Shown: in pieces, positions 35,330 through 44,248 of the stretch
Layout: each line of letters starts with the position of its first letter
Numbering within the stretch: position 1 is the stretch's first letter
Assembly (NCBI RefSeq): GCF_009720365.1
Contig: NZ_ML769321.1
Coordinates: 1 to 64,000 of the forward strand
DNA from: Catellatospora paridis
GTDB lineage: Bacteria > Actinomycetota > Actinomycetes > Mycobacteriales > Micromonosporaceae
Direction of reading: 5' to 3'
Length of the DNA: 64,000 nucleotides
The notes under the pieces: generated by a model
Seen by the model: only the letters and a program-made list of their open reading frames with translations
Databases searched by the model: none
What the model was told of the DNA's origin: nothing
Position numbers and translations under genes: made by a program

Positions 35330-37203
35330 GGCTCACCGCGTACGCCCGGGCCTGCGCCGTCGACCCCGGCAAGACGCTCGGTTTCGTGGTCGGGGCCGCG
35401 GACGGCCACCCGGCCGGGCTGGTCACCGTCGTGGACGTGCCGACCGGCCGGGTCTTGGCCAGCGACACCGTCGACGGCCCGCACTGGACGCTCGACGTCC
35501 CCGAGGACTGGCCCAGCTCGCTGTACCGGGCCGCGTTCCGCGGCGACGGCAGCTCCGCCACGGCGACGGTCGCGGACGGGCCCGACGCCGACGCGCACTT
35601 CGTGGTACGCGGCAGCGGCGACGCGGACGTACTCGTGTCGGTGCCGTTCCTGACCTGGCAGGCCTACAACCGGGCGGGCGAGCCGGGGCACGGCCTCTAC
35701 TACGCCGAGGAGCCGACGCGGGCCGCCAGGGTCAGCTTCGACCGGCCCGGCGGCGGGCCACCGCCCCAGGAGTGGGAGCACGGGCTGCTGCGCTGGCTGC
35801 GGGGCAGCGGACACCGTGTCGAGTACTGCGCCAACCTGGATCTGCACGACCAGCCCGAGCTGCTGGCCCGCCACCGGCTGCTCGTGATCAACGGGCACGA
35901 CGAGTACTGGACCTGGGAGATGCGCGACCACGTCGAGGCGTACGTACGCGACGGCGGCAACCTGGCGATCTTCGCGGCGAACACGTGCTGGTGGCAGATC
36001 CGGCTGGAGGACGGCGGCCGCACCATGGTCTGCCACCGCGACGCCGTCACCGACCCGATGGCGGCCGTCGACCCGTCGCGCGTCACCGTCGAATGGTCCA
36101 GCGCCCCGGTGAACCGGCCCGAGAACGCGCTGACCGGGGTCAGCTACCGCCGCGGCGCGGGCACCTGGGGTGAGCACATGCCGAGGATGCGCGAGGAGGC
36201 CTACCGGGCCCGGTTCGCGGAGCACTGGGCGTTCGACGGCACCGGCCTGCACGACGGCGACGAGTTCGGCCGGGGCGCGCTCGGCTACGAGACCGACGCC
36301 GCCGACTTCACCGAGGTCGACGGTGTGCCGCGGGTGACCGGCCGGGACGGCACCCCGCCCGACTTCGTCATCCTGGCCACCGCCGACCTGCGCCACTGGC
36401 GGCACTACGGGCAGGGCGGCCATGCCACCATGGGCGTGCACCGGCTCGGCCAGGGCACGGTGTTCACCGCCGCGACCGTGAACTGGGGCAGCGCGCTCGG
36501 CGACCCGGTCGTGGACCGGATCACCCGCAACGTCCTGGACCGGCTCGGGCGGCCCGCGCCCGTCGAGTTCGAGCCGATCGGACCGGCGGTGTCGGGTGCC
36601 GCGCTGGCGGCCTGCGAGGGCCTGCTGTTCGCGGCGGCCGGCGGCGTGCTGCGGGTTCGCGAGCTGTGCGCGCAGAACCTGCCGTGGCGTGAGATCGACA
36701 CCGCTCCGGACCTGGTCGCGCTGGGTTCACCGCGGGAGGCGTACCGCGGCATGCCGTCGGGTCTGATCGGGGTGACCCGCGACGGCCAGGTGGTGTATCG
36801 CGACCCGGTGCCCGACAGAGGCGATTGGTCGGTGCTCGGTGACGCGCCCGCCGGGACGGTGGCGCTGGGCTGCGTCAACGCCACGTTCTTCGCGGTCGCG
36901 GACGGCGCACTGTGGTCGCGCACCGCGGCGTCGCTGGCCGACCGCATCGGCTCCTGGCAGGTCGTCGACGTGGCCGAGGGCGTCGTCGCGTTGACCGGCC
37001 TGGCCAGCAACCTGTTCGCCGCGACCGGCGACCGGCTGCTGTCGCGTCCGCCCGTGGACGGCCCAGCCCCGTGGACGGACCTTGGCCCGGCCGCGGACGT
37101 ACGGTCGCTGACCGGCGCGGCCGGCTGGCTGGTCGCGGGTGGTACGACCCTGCGCCGCCGCCCGGCCGTCAGTTCGGCGCCGGCCTGGTACGGCCATCGC
37201 TGA
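35326..37203 (+). CDS. N,N-dimethylformamidase large-subunit-like protein
   Basis: 625 residues. The N-terminal ~75 residues are an all-beta module; ~80-415 matches the core of the DMFase beta-subunit family (VPFLTWQAYNRAGEPGHGLYY, LLVINGHDEYWTWEMRDHVEAYVRDGGNLAIFAANTCWWQ, the 'GRDGTPPDFVILATADLRHW' segment and GQGTVFTAATVNWGSAL); ~425-625 looks like a short beta-propeller with repeated 'LFAAAGGVLRVRE' type blades. DMFase hydrolyses formamides at an iron centre bound by Tyr/Glu; the homologous ligands cannot be assigned here by eye. GTG overlaps the previous stop, so it belongs to the NRPS operon and may deformylate, hydrolyse or bind the product. Confidence 0.8.
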   Translation: MRLTAYARACAVDPGKTLGFVVGAADGHPAGLVTVVDVPTGRVLASDTVDGPHWTLDVPEDWPSSLYRAAFRGDGSSATATVADGPDADAHFVVRGSGDADVLVSVPFLTWQAYNRAGEPGHGLYYAEEPTRAARVSFDRPGGGPPPQEWEHGLLRWLRGSGHRVEYCANLDLHDQPELLARHRLLVINGHDEYWTWEMRDHVEAYVRDGGNLAIFAANTCWWQIRLEDGGRTMVCHRDAVTDPMAAVDPSRVTVEWSSAPVNRPENALTGVSYRRGAGTWGEHMPRMREEAYRARFAEHWAFDGTGLHDGDEFGRGALGYETDAADFTEVDGVPRVTGRDGTPPDFVILATADLRHWRHYGQGGHATMGVHRLGQGTVFTAATVNWGSALGDPVVDRITRNVLDRLGRPAPVEFEPIGPAVSGAALAACEGLLFAAAGGVLRVRELCAQNLPWREIDTAPDLVALGSPREAYRGMPSGLIGVTRDGQVVYRDPVPDRGDWSVLGDAPAGTVALGCVNATFFAVADGALWSRTAASLADRIGSWQVVDVAEGVVALTGLASNLFAATGDRLLSRPPVDGPAPWTDLGPAADVRSLTGAAGWLVAGGTTLRRRPAVSSAPAWYGHR

Positions 37204-37326
37204 GCACCATCCGGCACTGGGGTTTTCCCTAGGTCCTCGGGTACGCCATCCGGCCACACTGGACTGGCCGGGTGGTCGATCCGGTGCGTTGAGCTGCACT
37301 GATGCGCCGATCGAGGGCTGCCCGCG

Positions 37327-37350
37327 AGACCGTCGGAATCACGACGGTCT
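37327..37350 (+). terminator. hairpin between the NRPS operon and the three-gene operon
   Basis: AGACCGTCG (37327-37335), loop GAATCA, CGACGGTCT (37342-37350), a perfect 9-bp stem. It lies 124 bases after the DMFase-like stop and 36 bases before the next ATG, so it is either the NRPS terminator or a leader element of the following operon. The remaining 183-base gap shows nothing else. Confidence 0.5.
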
Positions 37351-37386
37351 ACGGAGGCGGAGCACAGTCCCGTCCAGACTCCAGCC

Positions 37387-39798
37387 ATGACTCAGCGTGT
37401 GACTTTCGGCGTGCCGGTGGAGGCCCTGCAAGGCGTCCCCGGATCCGGTGACCGATTCGTCTATTCCTATCGATATGCGGCATTGAGCAACACCGGCAGC
37501 AACGGCCGGCCGGTCCTCACCCGCGCGCAGTGGGTGTACCTGGCCAAGGCGGCCGGCCTCACCGGCGAGGCCACCGCCGAATGGGCCGAATGGCACGGCG
37601 GCACAGGCAAGATCATCGAGTCCGCCCAGGCGGCCCGGTCGGCCGGACCGGAGGGCGAGGCGACCATGCGGATGCGGCTGGCCCACGGCGTGCCCGGCGT
37701 CGACCCGGCCGAGGCGGCCGTGCCGGTTTCGCTGCTCAAGCTGGCCAGCCTGCTGCGGCCGGGAGCCAATGTGGCGACCACGGCAGTCGGCAAGGGCGCG
37801 GCCGGCGGCACTGGCAGCACCGGTGGTGGCTCGCACACCCACATGCCTCCGACCGGCAGCTCCGACGGCGGGACGCCCACCGGCACGGTGCTCGACCGCT
37901 CGCCCGAGCAGGTGCTGCTGGACCTGGCCCGATCCGAGATCGGCCTGCTGTTTTTGGACCGCACCCGGCTGCGGCCGGCCGGATTCGTCGTCGGCGAGCA
38001 CCTGCACACCATGGGCCTGGCCCCGGCCGAGGAGGTGGTGCTGGAGCAGCGCTCGTTCGTGCAGCGTGACACCCTGTCGGAGTCCAGCGGCGAGACCGAG
38101 GGCAGCACCGAGAGCGAGCAGTCGTCCACGACGACCATCGACCACGCCGAGGTGATCGCCGGCTCGCTGACCACCACCCGCACGGACGGCTTCACCGCCG
38201 GCGGCACGGTCGGCTTCGAGTACGGCATCAAGGCCCAGGTCAACGCCGGGGTGTCGGACACCACGACGCAAGCCGACAACGACACCCGCACCGACTCGGT
38301 GAAGGAGGTCGCCGCCCGCACCACGAAGAACGTGGCCAAGCTGCGCGACGTGCACAAGACCGTGTTCCGGGTGTCCGAGTCGGACCGCTTCGAGCGGGCG
38401 GCCCGCCGCACGATCCGCAACCCCAACCAGTTCACACCGATCGACCTGCACTTCTACAAGGTGCTCCAGCGGATCCGGTTCTCCCACGAGCGGTTCGGGG
38501 TGCGGCTGTGCTGGACGCCGTTCGTCCGGGACCCGGCGGGCGACTTCTACGCCGCCGAGACCGCGATGAAGGAGGAGATGCTCAAGGCGGCGCGGGACTC
38601 GATCCCGGCGGTGGCGCTGCCCGCGCAGCCGAACGTCGGGGAGGTGCCCGGTGCGCGCCTGGTCGGGCTGGACCCGCCGCTGACCGAGCTGACCCAGTGG
38701 GGCGGCTGGCCGGGCACCGACATGAGCGCCGACTACACCCTGCCTGTCAACGTGCCCCACGGGATGAAGTGGGACGGCGATGTGCCGGGCCTGCAGGGCA
38801 GTCTGCGCTCGACGCTCACCGGCGCGCCCCGCGGGCACGGTGTGCGCGTCGTCGGCGACCCGTGGGAGGTCATGAACTCGGCCGGCGACCGGACCGTCTT
38901 CCAGCTCATCCACTGCGGTGCGGGCTGGCGGCTGGCCGGCTCGTCGCAGATCTGGGTGTCCCTGTCGGCGCGGGTCATCCCGGACACCACGTCGCTGGGC
39001 CAGGAGCAGGCCGCCGCTACCGCCGCCTGGGAGGCGCAGTGCGCGACGCTGATCGCGGGGCGCGCGGCGAAGGTGGCCGCCGCCGAGGCGATCGCGCTGG
39101 CCGAGTTCGAGGCCTGGCGCATCGCGCACCGGGCGAGCCTGAACCCGGCGCAGGAGCTGATGCGCCGCTTCATCAACGCCATGTTCCCGGCCGACGCCCG
39201 CGACGAGATCGCCGAGCTGGACGTCTGGGAGCAGGTCTTCGACTGGGAACTGGCCGCCGCCCGCACCTACTCCGGCACCTGGAGCGGCGACGGCAGCCTG
39301 CGCGACCCGGCCCGGCCGGCCGGAGACTTCGTCAACGCCTCCTGGGCGCGGCTGTTCCTGCCGGTGCGCACCGGTTTCGAGGACATCGCGCTGCGCTGGA
39401 TCTTCCTGCGCTCGCAGCAGGGCACCGGCCCGGCCGGCATCGAGGAGCTGGTCCGCAAGGTGCTCAAGGAGCTGACCGACTGGCGGGTGACCCATCTGGG
39501 TGGACCGTCCGAGGTGGTGCTGACACCGGGCAACCCGTGTCCGGAGGTGGTTCAGAAGCACGTCTGCCTCGGCACCTGGGCGGAGGATCTGCCGACCGAC
39601 GGGGTGCACACCGAGGTGACGCTGGCCGGCACCACCGCGGCCGACCCGTTCACCGAGAGTGTGGCCCAGGGCGAGGCGGACCGTACGGCCGCCGCGTCGG
39701 CCGTGCTGCTCGCTCAGGGCAAGGTCGGCGAGGCCGTGGCGGCCAGTGGACTGGCGTCGGTGGATGTGGCGGTGCACCTCACCGAGCCGCGGCCGTGA
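37387..39798 (+). CDS. large Ser/Thr-rich protein of unknown function (first gene of three-gene operon)
   Basis: 803 codons including stop, 802-803 residues, no signal peptide or membrane helix. An N-terminal ~125-residue region (DRFVYSYRYAAL...) is followed by a Gly/Ser/Thr linker (~138-172), then ~180-400, which is polar and beta-rich: a Ser/Thr/Glu-dense strand (RDTLSESSGETEG), a Gly-rich segment and 'RTIRNPNQFTPIDLHFYKVLQRIR'. Similar 'NPN...LxFYxxL' beta domains occur in large uncharacterised bacterial structural or secretion-associated proteins, from memory. The C-terminal ~400 residues mix Trp-rich beta and Ala-rich helices. Stop overlaps the next GTG. Function unknown; it may deliver or scaffold the nuclease-like third product. 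Confidence 0.8.
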   Translation: MTQRVTFGVPVEALQGVPGSGDRFVYSYRYAALSNTGSNGRPVLTRAQWVYLAKAAGLTGEATAEWAEWHGGTGKIIESAQAARSAGPEGEATMRMRLAHGVPGVDPAEAAVPVSLLKLASLLRPGANVATTAVGKGAAGGTGSTGGGSHTHMPPTGSSDGGTPTGTVLDRSPEQVLLDLARSEIGLLFLDRTRLRPAGFVVGEHLHTMGLAPAEEVVLEQRSFVQRDTLSESSGETEGSTESEQSSTTTIDHAEVIAGSLTTTRTDGFTAGGTVGFEYGIKAQVNAGVSDTTTQADNDTRTDSVKEVAARTTKNVAKLRDVHKTVFRVSESDRFERAARRTIRNPNQFTPIDLHFYKVLQRIRFSHERFGVRLCWTPFVRDPAGDFYAAETAMKEEMLKAARDSIPAVALPAQPNVGEVPGARLVGLDPPLTELTQWGGWPGTDMSADYTLPVNVPHGMKWDGDVPGLQGSLRSTLTGAPRGHGVRVVGDPWEVMNSAGDRTVFQLIHCGAGWRLAGSSQIWVSLSARVIPDTTSLGQEQAAATAAWEAQCATLIAGRAAKVAAAEAIALAEFEAWRIAHRASLNPAQELMRRFINAMFPADARDEIAELDVWEQVFDWELAAARTYSGTWSGDGSLRDPARPAGDFVNASWARLFLPVRTGFEDIALRWIFLRSQQGTGPAGIEELVRKVLKELTDWRVTHLGGPSEVVLTPGNPCPEVVQKHVCLGTWAEDLPTDGVHTEVTLAGTTAADPFTESVAQGEADRTAAASAVLLAQGKVGEAVAASGLASVDVAVHLTEPRP

Positions 39799-40454
39799 CC
39801 GGCCTTTCCGGACAGCTCAGCGCCGTCGAGCAGACGGCGCTGAGCTCGGGCCTGATCCAGGCGGTGACCGCGCAGGCACCCGGGTCGGCCGGGGCCGACG
39901 TGGCGGCGTACCTGCGGATGGTCAGCGCCCCCGGGTATCCGATGCCGGCCACGGTCGGTTTCGTGGACGGCTTCGCCGACGGGTTCCTGGAAGGCGCCGC
40001 CGCCTGGAAGCACGACCTGCAGGCGCTGTTCAAGCTGGTCGGGGTCGGGGTCACGGTGAGCCTGGCCGAGTTCTTCTACCGGCCGGTCGTGGAGGAGGCC
40101 CCGCAGGGACTGTCCCCGCAGGTCATGGCGGAGCTGGAGACGCTGCGCGCGATGCAGCGCATGGGCGCGGTGTTCCGCTGGCTGGACGAGGTGGGGCCGG
40201 TCGATGCGGCGAAGGCACTGCGCGACATCATCCCCGACGCCGAGGACATCGCCACCATGATCGGCCGGGCCGGCTTCGAATGGTGGTCCGAACAGGTGGG
40301 CACCACGCCGGACGCCACGGCGTCCGGCCGGCACCTGGGCCGCCTGGTCGGCCGCATCGCGCTGGAGCTGGTCCGGGCGTTCTGCGAACCGGACAGCTTC
40401 TCCGTGGGCGAGGCGCTGGAAGTGTCCTACGACGAGGCGGAGGCGACGCCGTGA
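39795..40454 (+). CDS. helical protein of unknown function (second gene of three-gene operon)
   Basis: 219 residues from a GTG overlapping the previous stop (GTGA). Largely alpha-helical with one moderately hydrophobic stretch (~64-95: AAAWKHDLQALFKLVGVGVTVSLAEFF) that is probably amphipathic rather than a true membrane helix. The N-terminal ~20 residues repeat a 'LSAVEQTALSSGLIQAV' helix. No family recognised. Tight coupling on both sides implies that its product acts in a complex or pathway with its neighbours, perhaps as adaptor or immunity-type partner to the nuclease-like protein. Confidence 0.78.
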   Translation: MTGLSGQLSAVEQTALSSGLIQAVTAQAPGSAGADVAAYLRMVSAPGYPMPATVGFVDGFADGFLEGAAAWKHDLQALFKLVGVGVTVSLAEFFYRPVVEEAPQGLSPQVMAELETLRAMQRMGAVFRWLDEVGPVDAAKALRDIIPDAEDIATMIGRAGFEWWSEQVGTTPDATASGRHLGRLVGRIALELVRAFCEPDSFSVGEALEVSYDEAEATP

Positions 40455-41401
40455 GCAAGGTGGTGGCCCTGGTCCGGCTCGGGCACGGGACGAAGTTCGC
40501 CCGCCGCGTGAAACGGCTCAGCCTGCAGATCTTCGGCAAGGAGGTGGTCCGGTACGAGATCCGGGCCGCGCCGAGGGCGATCGCCGCCGCGGGCAGGCGC
40601 GACCTGGAGCGGCTGGTCAAACTGATCACCGGGGCGGTGGTGTCCGCGGCCCTGAAGCTCTACGACCGCTTCTACTCCGAATACTCGAAGACCATCCTCA
40701 AAAATATGGATCGGGTCACCTTCGCCGACATCGTGGCCCAGGCGATGAACCGCGGTGAGATGAGCACGCAGTCGCTGCGCGGCCTGATCGTCGAGCGGCT
40801 GGCCCGGTTCCGGCCGGAACTGACCGACATGATGGCGGCCCTGGACCGGGTGCGACTGCGGGCCTCGGAGAAGCTGGTCAAGAAGTGGGGCGACGTGCAA
40901 CTGGTCGGCGGGGTCGTCGACGGTCGGGGCAAGCAGCTCGGCGACCTGCTGGCTGTTTCGGTGCACCCGGACGGCCGCGTCTGGGTGCTGGCCGTGTTCG
41001 AATCCAAGTCGATCTCCAACGTGGACGACCTGACCCGGCTGAAGGACCTGCCGGTGGGCCAGCACCTTTGGGACTACGTGCGGGCCAAGGCGCATGGGGT
41101 GACCATCGAGGGCCGGCATTTCAAGCCGGAGAAGGTGGTGCTGGAACCGGTGCCGATCTCGGCCCGCACCGGCACGACGGCGGTGGTCGGGCCGAAGACC
41201 GCGGACCAGCGGCTGGCGGAGCTGAACGGCTACTACACCCAGTTCATCGGGTTCGTGCCCAAGGAGATGTCGAACAACCAGGCGCGGCGCATCTCCGCCC
41301 AGGGCATCCAGCTCGAGCTGTGGCGCTGGCCGTTCGACCTGAAGGAGTACGACCAGTTCCAGGAGGCGCTGATCAAAGCGCTGGACGCGAAGCTGAAATA
41401 G
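40451..41401 (+). CDS. PD-(D/E)XK nuclease-like protein (third gene of three-gene operon)
   Basis: 316 residues from GTG in a GTGA overlap. The basic N-terminus (~1-60) is followed by helices, then a strand-loop-strand with D165 (QLGDLLAVSV), and E184-S185-K186 (VLAVFESKS), the D-Xn-ExK geometry of PD-(D/E)XK phosphodiesterases, and further helices (PVGQHLWDYVRAKAHG). Codon use is close to the neighbours but the gene has more AT-rich codons around 40690-40710. If the fold is right the protein cuts nucleic acid; as part of a unit with an 802-residue partner it recalls effector or defence nucleases. Motif reading is by eye and not proven. Confidence 0.78.
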   Translation: MSKVVALVRLGHGTKFARRVKRLSLQIFGKEVVRYEIRAAPRAIAAAGRRDLERLVKLITGAVVSAALKLYDRFYSEYSKTILKNMDRVTFADIVAQAMNRGEMSTQSLRGLIVERLARFRPELTDMMAALDRVRLRASEKLVKKWGDVQLVGGVVDGRGKQLGDLLAVSVHPDGRVWVLAVFESKSISNVDDLTRLKDLPVGQHLWDYVRAKAHGVTIEGRHFKPEKVVLEPVPISARTGTTAVVGPKTADQRLAELNGYYTQFIGFVPKEMSNNQARRISAQGIQLELWRWPFDLKEYDQFQEALIKALDAKLK

Positions 41402-41417
41402 GCGGCGCGCTCCGTGA

Positions 41418-41450
41418 CGCCTGCCCGGCCGGGTGCGGTCAGGGCAGGCG
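41418..41450. terminator. bidirectional terminator hairpin
   Basis: CGCCTGCCC (41418-41426), 15-base loop, GGGCAGGCG (41442-41450) between the nuclease-like gene and the convergent oxidase gene. The right arm runs into the last codons of the oxidase. Confidence 0.65.
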
Positions 41451-42953
41451 CACGGACTGCGCGTGGCGGAACGTGTCCCGCGGATCCCAGCGGGCTTTGA
41501 CCTGCTGCAACGGCAGGTAGTTCGCGCCGAAGTACAGCTCGGTCCAGGGCGTGCCGGAGCTGTTCCAGTCCTGGTCGGACAGGTCCACGTCGGGGTAGTT
41601 CACGTAGCAGCCGTCCAGCTGCTCGCCGGGCACCGGCACGCCACCTCGGTCGGCGAACACGTCGCGGTACGACCGCCTGATCCAGGACAGGTGCCGCTCG
41701 TCGTCGGACCGGTCGGCCCAGTACACCTGCCACTGCGCCTTGAGCACGCTGTCGCGGTGCGGATACGCCGTCGCCCCAGGTGCGACGTCGTTGATCGCAC
41801 CGCCGAACGAGTCGAGCTGCAGCTGCGCGTCCGGGTGCGCATACTCCAGCGACGCCCAGATCGCCGCGCGCTGCGCCGGGGTGAACCCGCGCCGCAGGAA
41901 CGCCGACTTGTACTTGGCCCGCAGGCCCAGGTCGCTGCCCGCGGCGAGCTGGTTGGCCCACTGCCAGCGCAGCCGTCGCGGCGCGGCCGCCTCAGGCAGC
42001 GGGGCCATCTTGCCGCTGTCGCGGGTCGTCGGCCCGGCGGGCGTCACCCCCGCGCCGACCTCGGCGACGAAGGCGTGGAGCAGCTGCTCGGCATCGGGGA
42101 CGGTCGCGTCCATCGTGGTGCGCAGGCTGACGCCGGCCGCGGCGCGGGTCGGCACCAGCAGCGCGGCGGCCAGGCCCGCGTACGGGTCGTCGGAGGCGGC
42201 GTGCCGCTCGTGCCAGCTGCCGAAGTTGTCCAGCAGCCGGTCGAAGCCGTCGCGGTCGAGGCTCGCCCAGGGCCAGGTCACCGCGTGCAGCCAGACCTCG
42301 GCCGGAGGCGCGGGCAGCGCGCCGGCCGGGGTCGTGCCGCCCGACGCCGAGCGCAGCCAGAAGCGGGTGACCACGCCGAAGGTGCCGCCACCGCCGCCGG
42401 TGTGCGCCCACCACAGGTCGTGGTGCGGGTCGGCCGGATCACGGCTTGCGACGACCGCGCGGACCTCGCCGTCCGCGCCGACCACGACCACCTCGACCGC
42501 GTGCAGGTGGTCGACGGTGAGGCCGTGCCGCCGCGACAGCACGCCGTATCCGCCGCCGGTGAAGTGCCCGCCCACGCCGACGCTGTGGCAGGACCCGCCC
42601 GGGACCGTGACGCCCCAGTTCTTGAACAGTGCCCGGTAGACGCCGCCCAGGGTGGCCCCGGCTCCGATCGCGAACGCCCCGCGCGCCTCGTCCCACTCGA
42701 CCGAGGCCAGCCCGGACATGTCGAGCAGCACGGACACCTCGGGGTCGGCGACGAAACCCTCGTAGCAGTGGCCGCCGCCGCGCACCGCGATGCGGCGTCC
42801 GGTGTGCACCGCCCGCGCCACAGCCGCGACTACCTGGCCGGTGTCGTGCACCAGGTGCACCTCGTCCGGCTTGCCGGTGAAGCGGCGGTTGAGCGCCCGC
42901 ACCGGGTCGGCGTACGCGGGGTCGGCAGGTCCCAGGATCAGCGCTTCCGCCAT
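41439..42953 (-). CDS. FAD-linked oxidase, berberine-bridge-enzyme type
   Basis: 504 residues. PCMH FAD-binding domain ~35-210: His in RGGGHCYEGF and Cys in GGSCHSVGVGGH are the two residues that attach FAD covalently in bicovalent BBE-like oxidases; the substrate domain follows and the BBE C-terminal motif (DLSDQDWN...YFGANYLPLQQVKARWDPRDTFRHAQSV) closes the protein. Such enzymes oxidise sugars, alkaloids or tailoring substrates with oxygen. No signal peptide. TAGTGT seven bases before the ATG at 42953 supports a leaderless start, shorter than the maximal frame. It may be unrelated to the NRPS operon 4 kb away. Confidence 0.9.
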   Translation of the reverse strand: MAEALILGPADPAYADPVRALNRRFTGKPDEVHLVHDTGQVVAAVARAVHTGRRIAVRGGGHCYEGFVADPEVSVLLDMSGLASVEWDEARGAFAIGAGATLGGVYRALFKNWGVTVPGGSCHSVGVGGHFTGGGYGVLSRRHGLTVDHLHAVEVVVVGADGEVRAVVASRDPADPHHDLWWAHTGGGGGTFGVVTRFWLRSASGGTTPAGALPAPPAEVWLHAVTWPWASLDRDGFDRLLDNFGSWHERHAASDDPYAGLAAALLVPTRAAAGVSLRTTMDATVPDAEQLLHAFVAEVGAGVTPAGPTTRDSGKMAPLPEAAAPRRLRWQWANQLAAGSDLGLRAKYKSAFLRRGFTPAQRAAIWASLEYAHPDAQLQLDSFGGAINDVAPGATAYPHRDSVLKAQWQVYWADRSDDERHLSWIRRSYRDVFADRGGVPVPGEQLDGCYVNYPDVDLSDQDWNSSGTPWTELYFGANYLPLQQVKARWDPRDTFRHAQSVRLP

Positions 42954-43150
42954 GTCGAGCACACTACTAGAAACAAACCTAAATGTAGACCGCCTGCGGC
43001 TGGGTGCCCGGATGCGGACGGTCACCTCGTCAGGGCACCGTCAGGAATCCGGCTCCTGCCGTACGAAGTGCGTCAACGCGGGCAGGAAGGTCAGGTCCGG
43101 GGCGCGATCGTGGGTGCGCACACGCACCCGATCGACGGTTGGTGGACTCG

Positions 43151-43699
43151 ATGGACGCGCTCGGCGCGCTCGCCCTGGGACTGGTACTACTCGCGATGCT
43201 CGCCGCACGGGCGCGCTCCTGCCGGCCGACGGGGGAGGCCGTCACGTTCGACGGGGCCGCGCTGCGCATCCTCGCGGGCGCGGCGGCCGACGGCCGGCTC
43301 CGACTCATCGCCACCACGCCCGCACGTCGCGATCCCGCACCCGCGCCCGCCCGCCCGGCGTCACCGGAGCCGGCGGCCGCGATCTTCATCGAGGTGCTCG
43401 TCGACCCGGAACGGCGCGGCCCCATCGAGGTCCGCGGCGATCATCACCGCGGGTACTCGATCATGACGGTCCGCGGCCGCGCGGCGGGACCGGCGATCGC
43501 AGCCGCGCTGCTGAAGATCCGCGACATCACCGGGATCGTTCCGCGCGTCGACTTCGCCTGGCCGGAGCGCGGTCAGACCGGGCAGTTGCTGCGCTTCCTG
43601 CTGCTGGGCACCGGCCACGTCGCGGCGGTGACGCTGGAGGTCCTGCGCCGGGCCGAACCAGACCGGGACCGCCGCCCCCGCATCCACGTCGGACCATGA
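43151..43699 (+). CDS. membrane-anchored hypothetical protein upstream of kdp
   Basis: 182 residues from ATG 43151 (GTG 43142 is possible). An N-terminal hydrophobic helix (ALGALALGLVLLAMLAA) anchors it; the rest is soluble, with a Pro/Ala linker at ~58-72 and a C-terminal segment 'GQLLRFLLLGTGHVAAVTLEVLRRAEPDRDRRPRIHVG' that I recall from uncharacterised proteins next to potassium-transport or permease genes of actinomycetes. No enzymatic motif. Position 0.55 kb upstream of the kdp genes on the same strand suggests a link with potassium uptake, but this is inference. Confidence 0.6.
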   Translation: MDALGALALGLVLLAMLAARARSCRPTGEAVTFDGAALRILAGAAADGRLRLIATTPARRDPAPAPARPASPEPAAAIFIEVLVDPERRGPIEVRGDHHRGYSIMTVRGRAAGPAIAAALLKIRDITGIVPRVDFAWPERGQTGQLLRFLLLGTGHVAAVTLEVLRRAEPDRDRRPRIHVGP

Positions 43700-44076
43700 C
43701 CCGCTGCCGGGTGCCGCAGGCGGGTGTCAACGCGACATCCTCGGCCGGGCTCTGCGCCCCGGCGCGGCCCCCGCCGATCGCGCCGCCGCGTGCGCGCTCG
43801 TGATCGTCCAGGCGGTGCTGCTGCTGGCCTGCGTAGTGGGCGTGCTCGCCACCCTGTGGTGAGTTGTGCCTGCGGTGTATGTGCCCGGGCGGCGCTGCTC
43901 ACCGCGCTCATCGGCTTCCTGCTGTTCGACGGGTTCCTGGTGAATCAGTACGGCGCGCTCACCTGGAACGGTGCTGCGACGCTGTGGAACCTCGCCGTGT
44001 TCGGCCTCGGGCTGGGGCTGGGGCAGCGCTGGATACGGCACACGCTGGCGAGGGCCTCGGTCGAGGCGGCGCTCAC

Positions 44077-44130
44077 AGCCGCGTCAAAGCCGCGTCAAGA
44101 ACGTCCCGGCGTCCGTAGCGATGACGTCAA
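44077..44130 (+). promoter_or_regulatory. direct repeats in the kdp promoter region
   Basis: AGCCGCGTCAA occurs twice in tandem (44077-44087 and 44088-44098) and GACGTCAA recurs at 44123-44130. Eleven-base phasing of a GTCAA core is the way OmpR-family regulators bind, so these are candidate KdpE sites 120-170 bases upstream of the first kdp open frame. Confidence 0.4.
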
Positions 44131-44248
44131 GAGCGCTCAGGTGAGCCGTTTTCGGGAGTTTGATTGCGTCCGTTCCGATCACCGGCCGGTGCCGGGCGGA
44201 GCAGAATACGGGCAAATGCCGCAAACAACACTCGATAGGAGGCGCACG

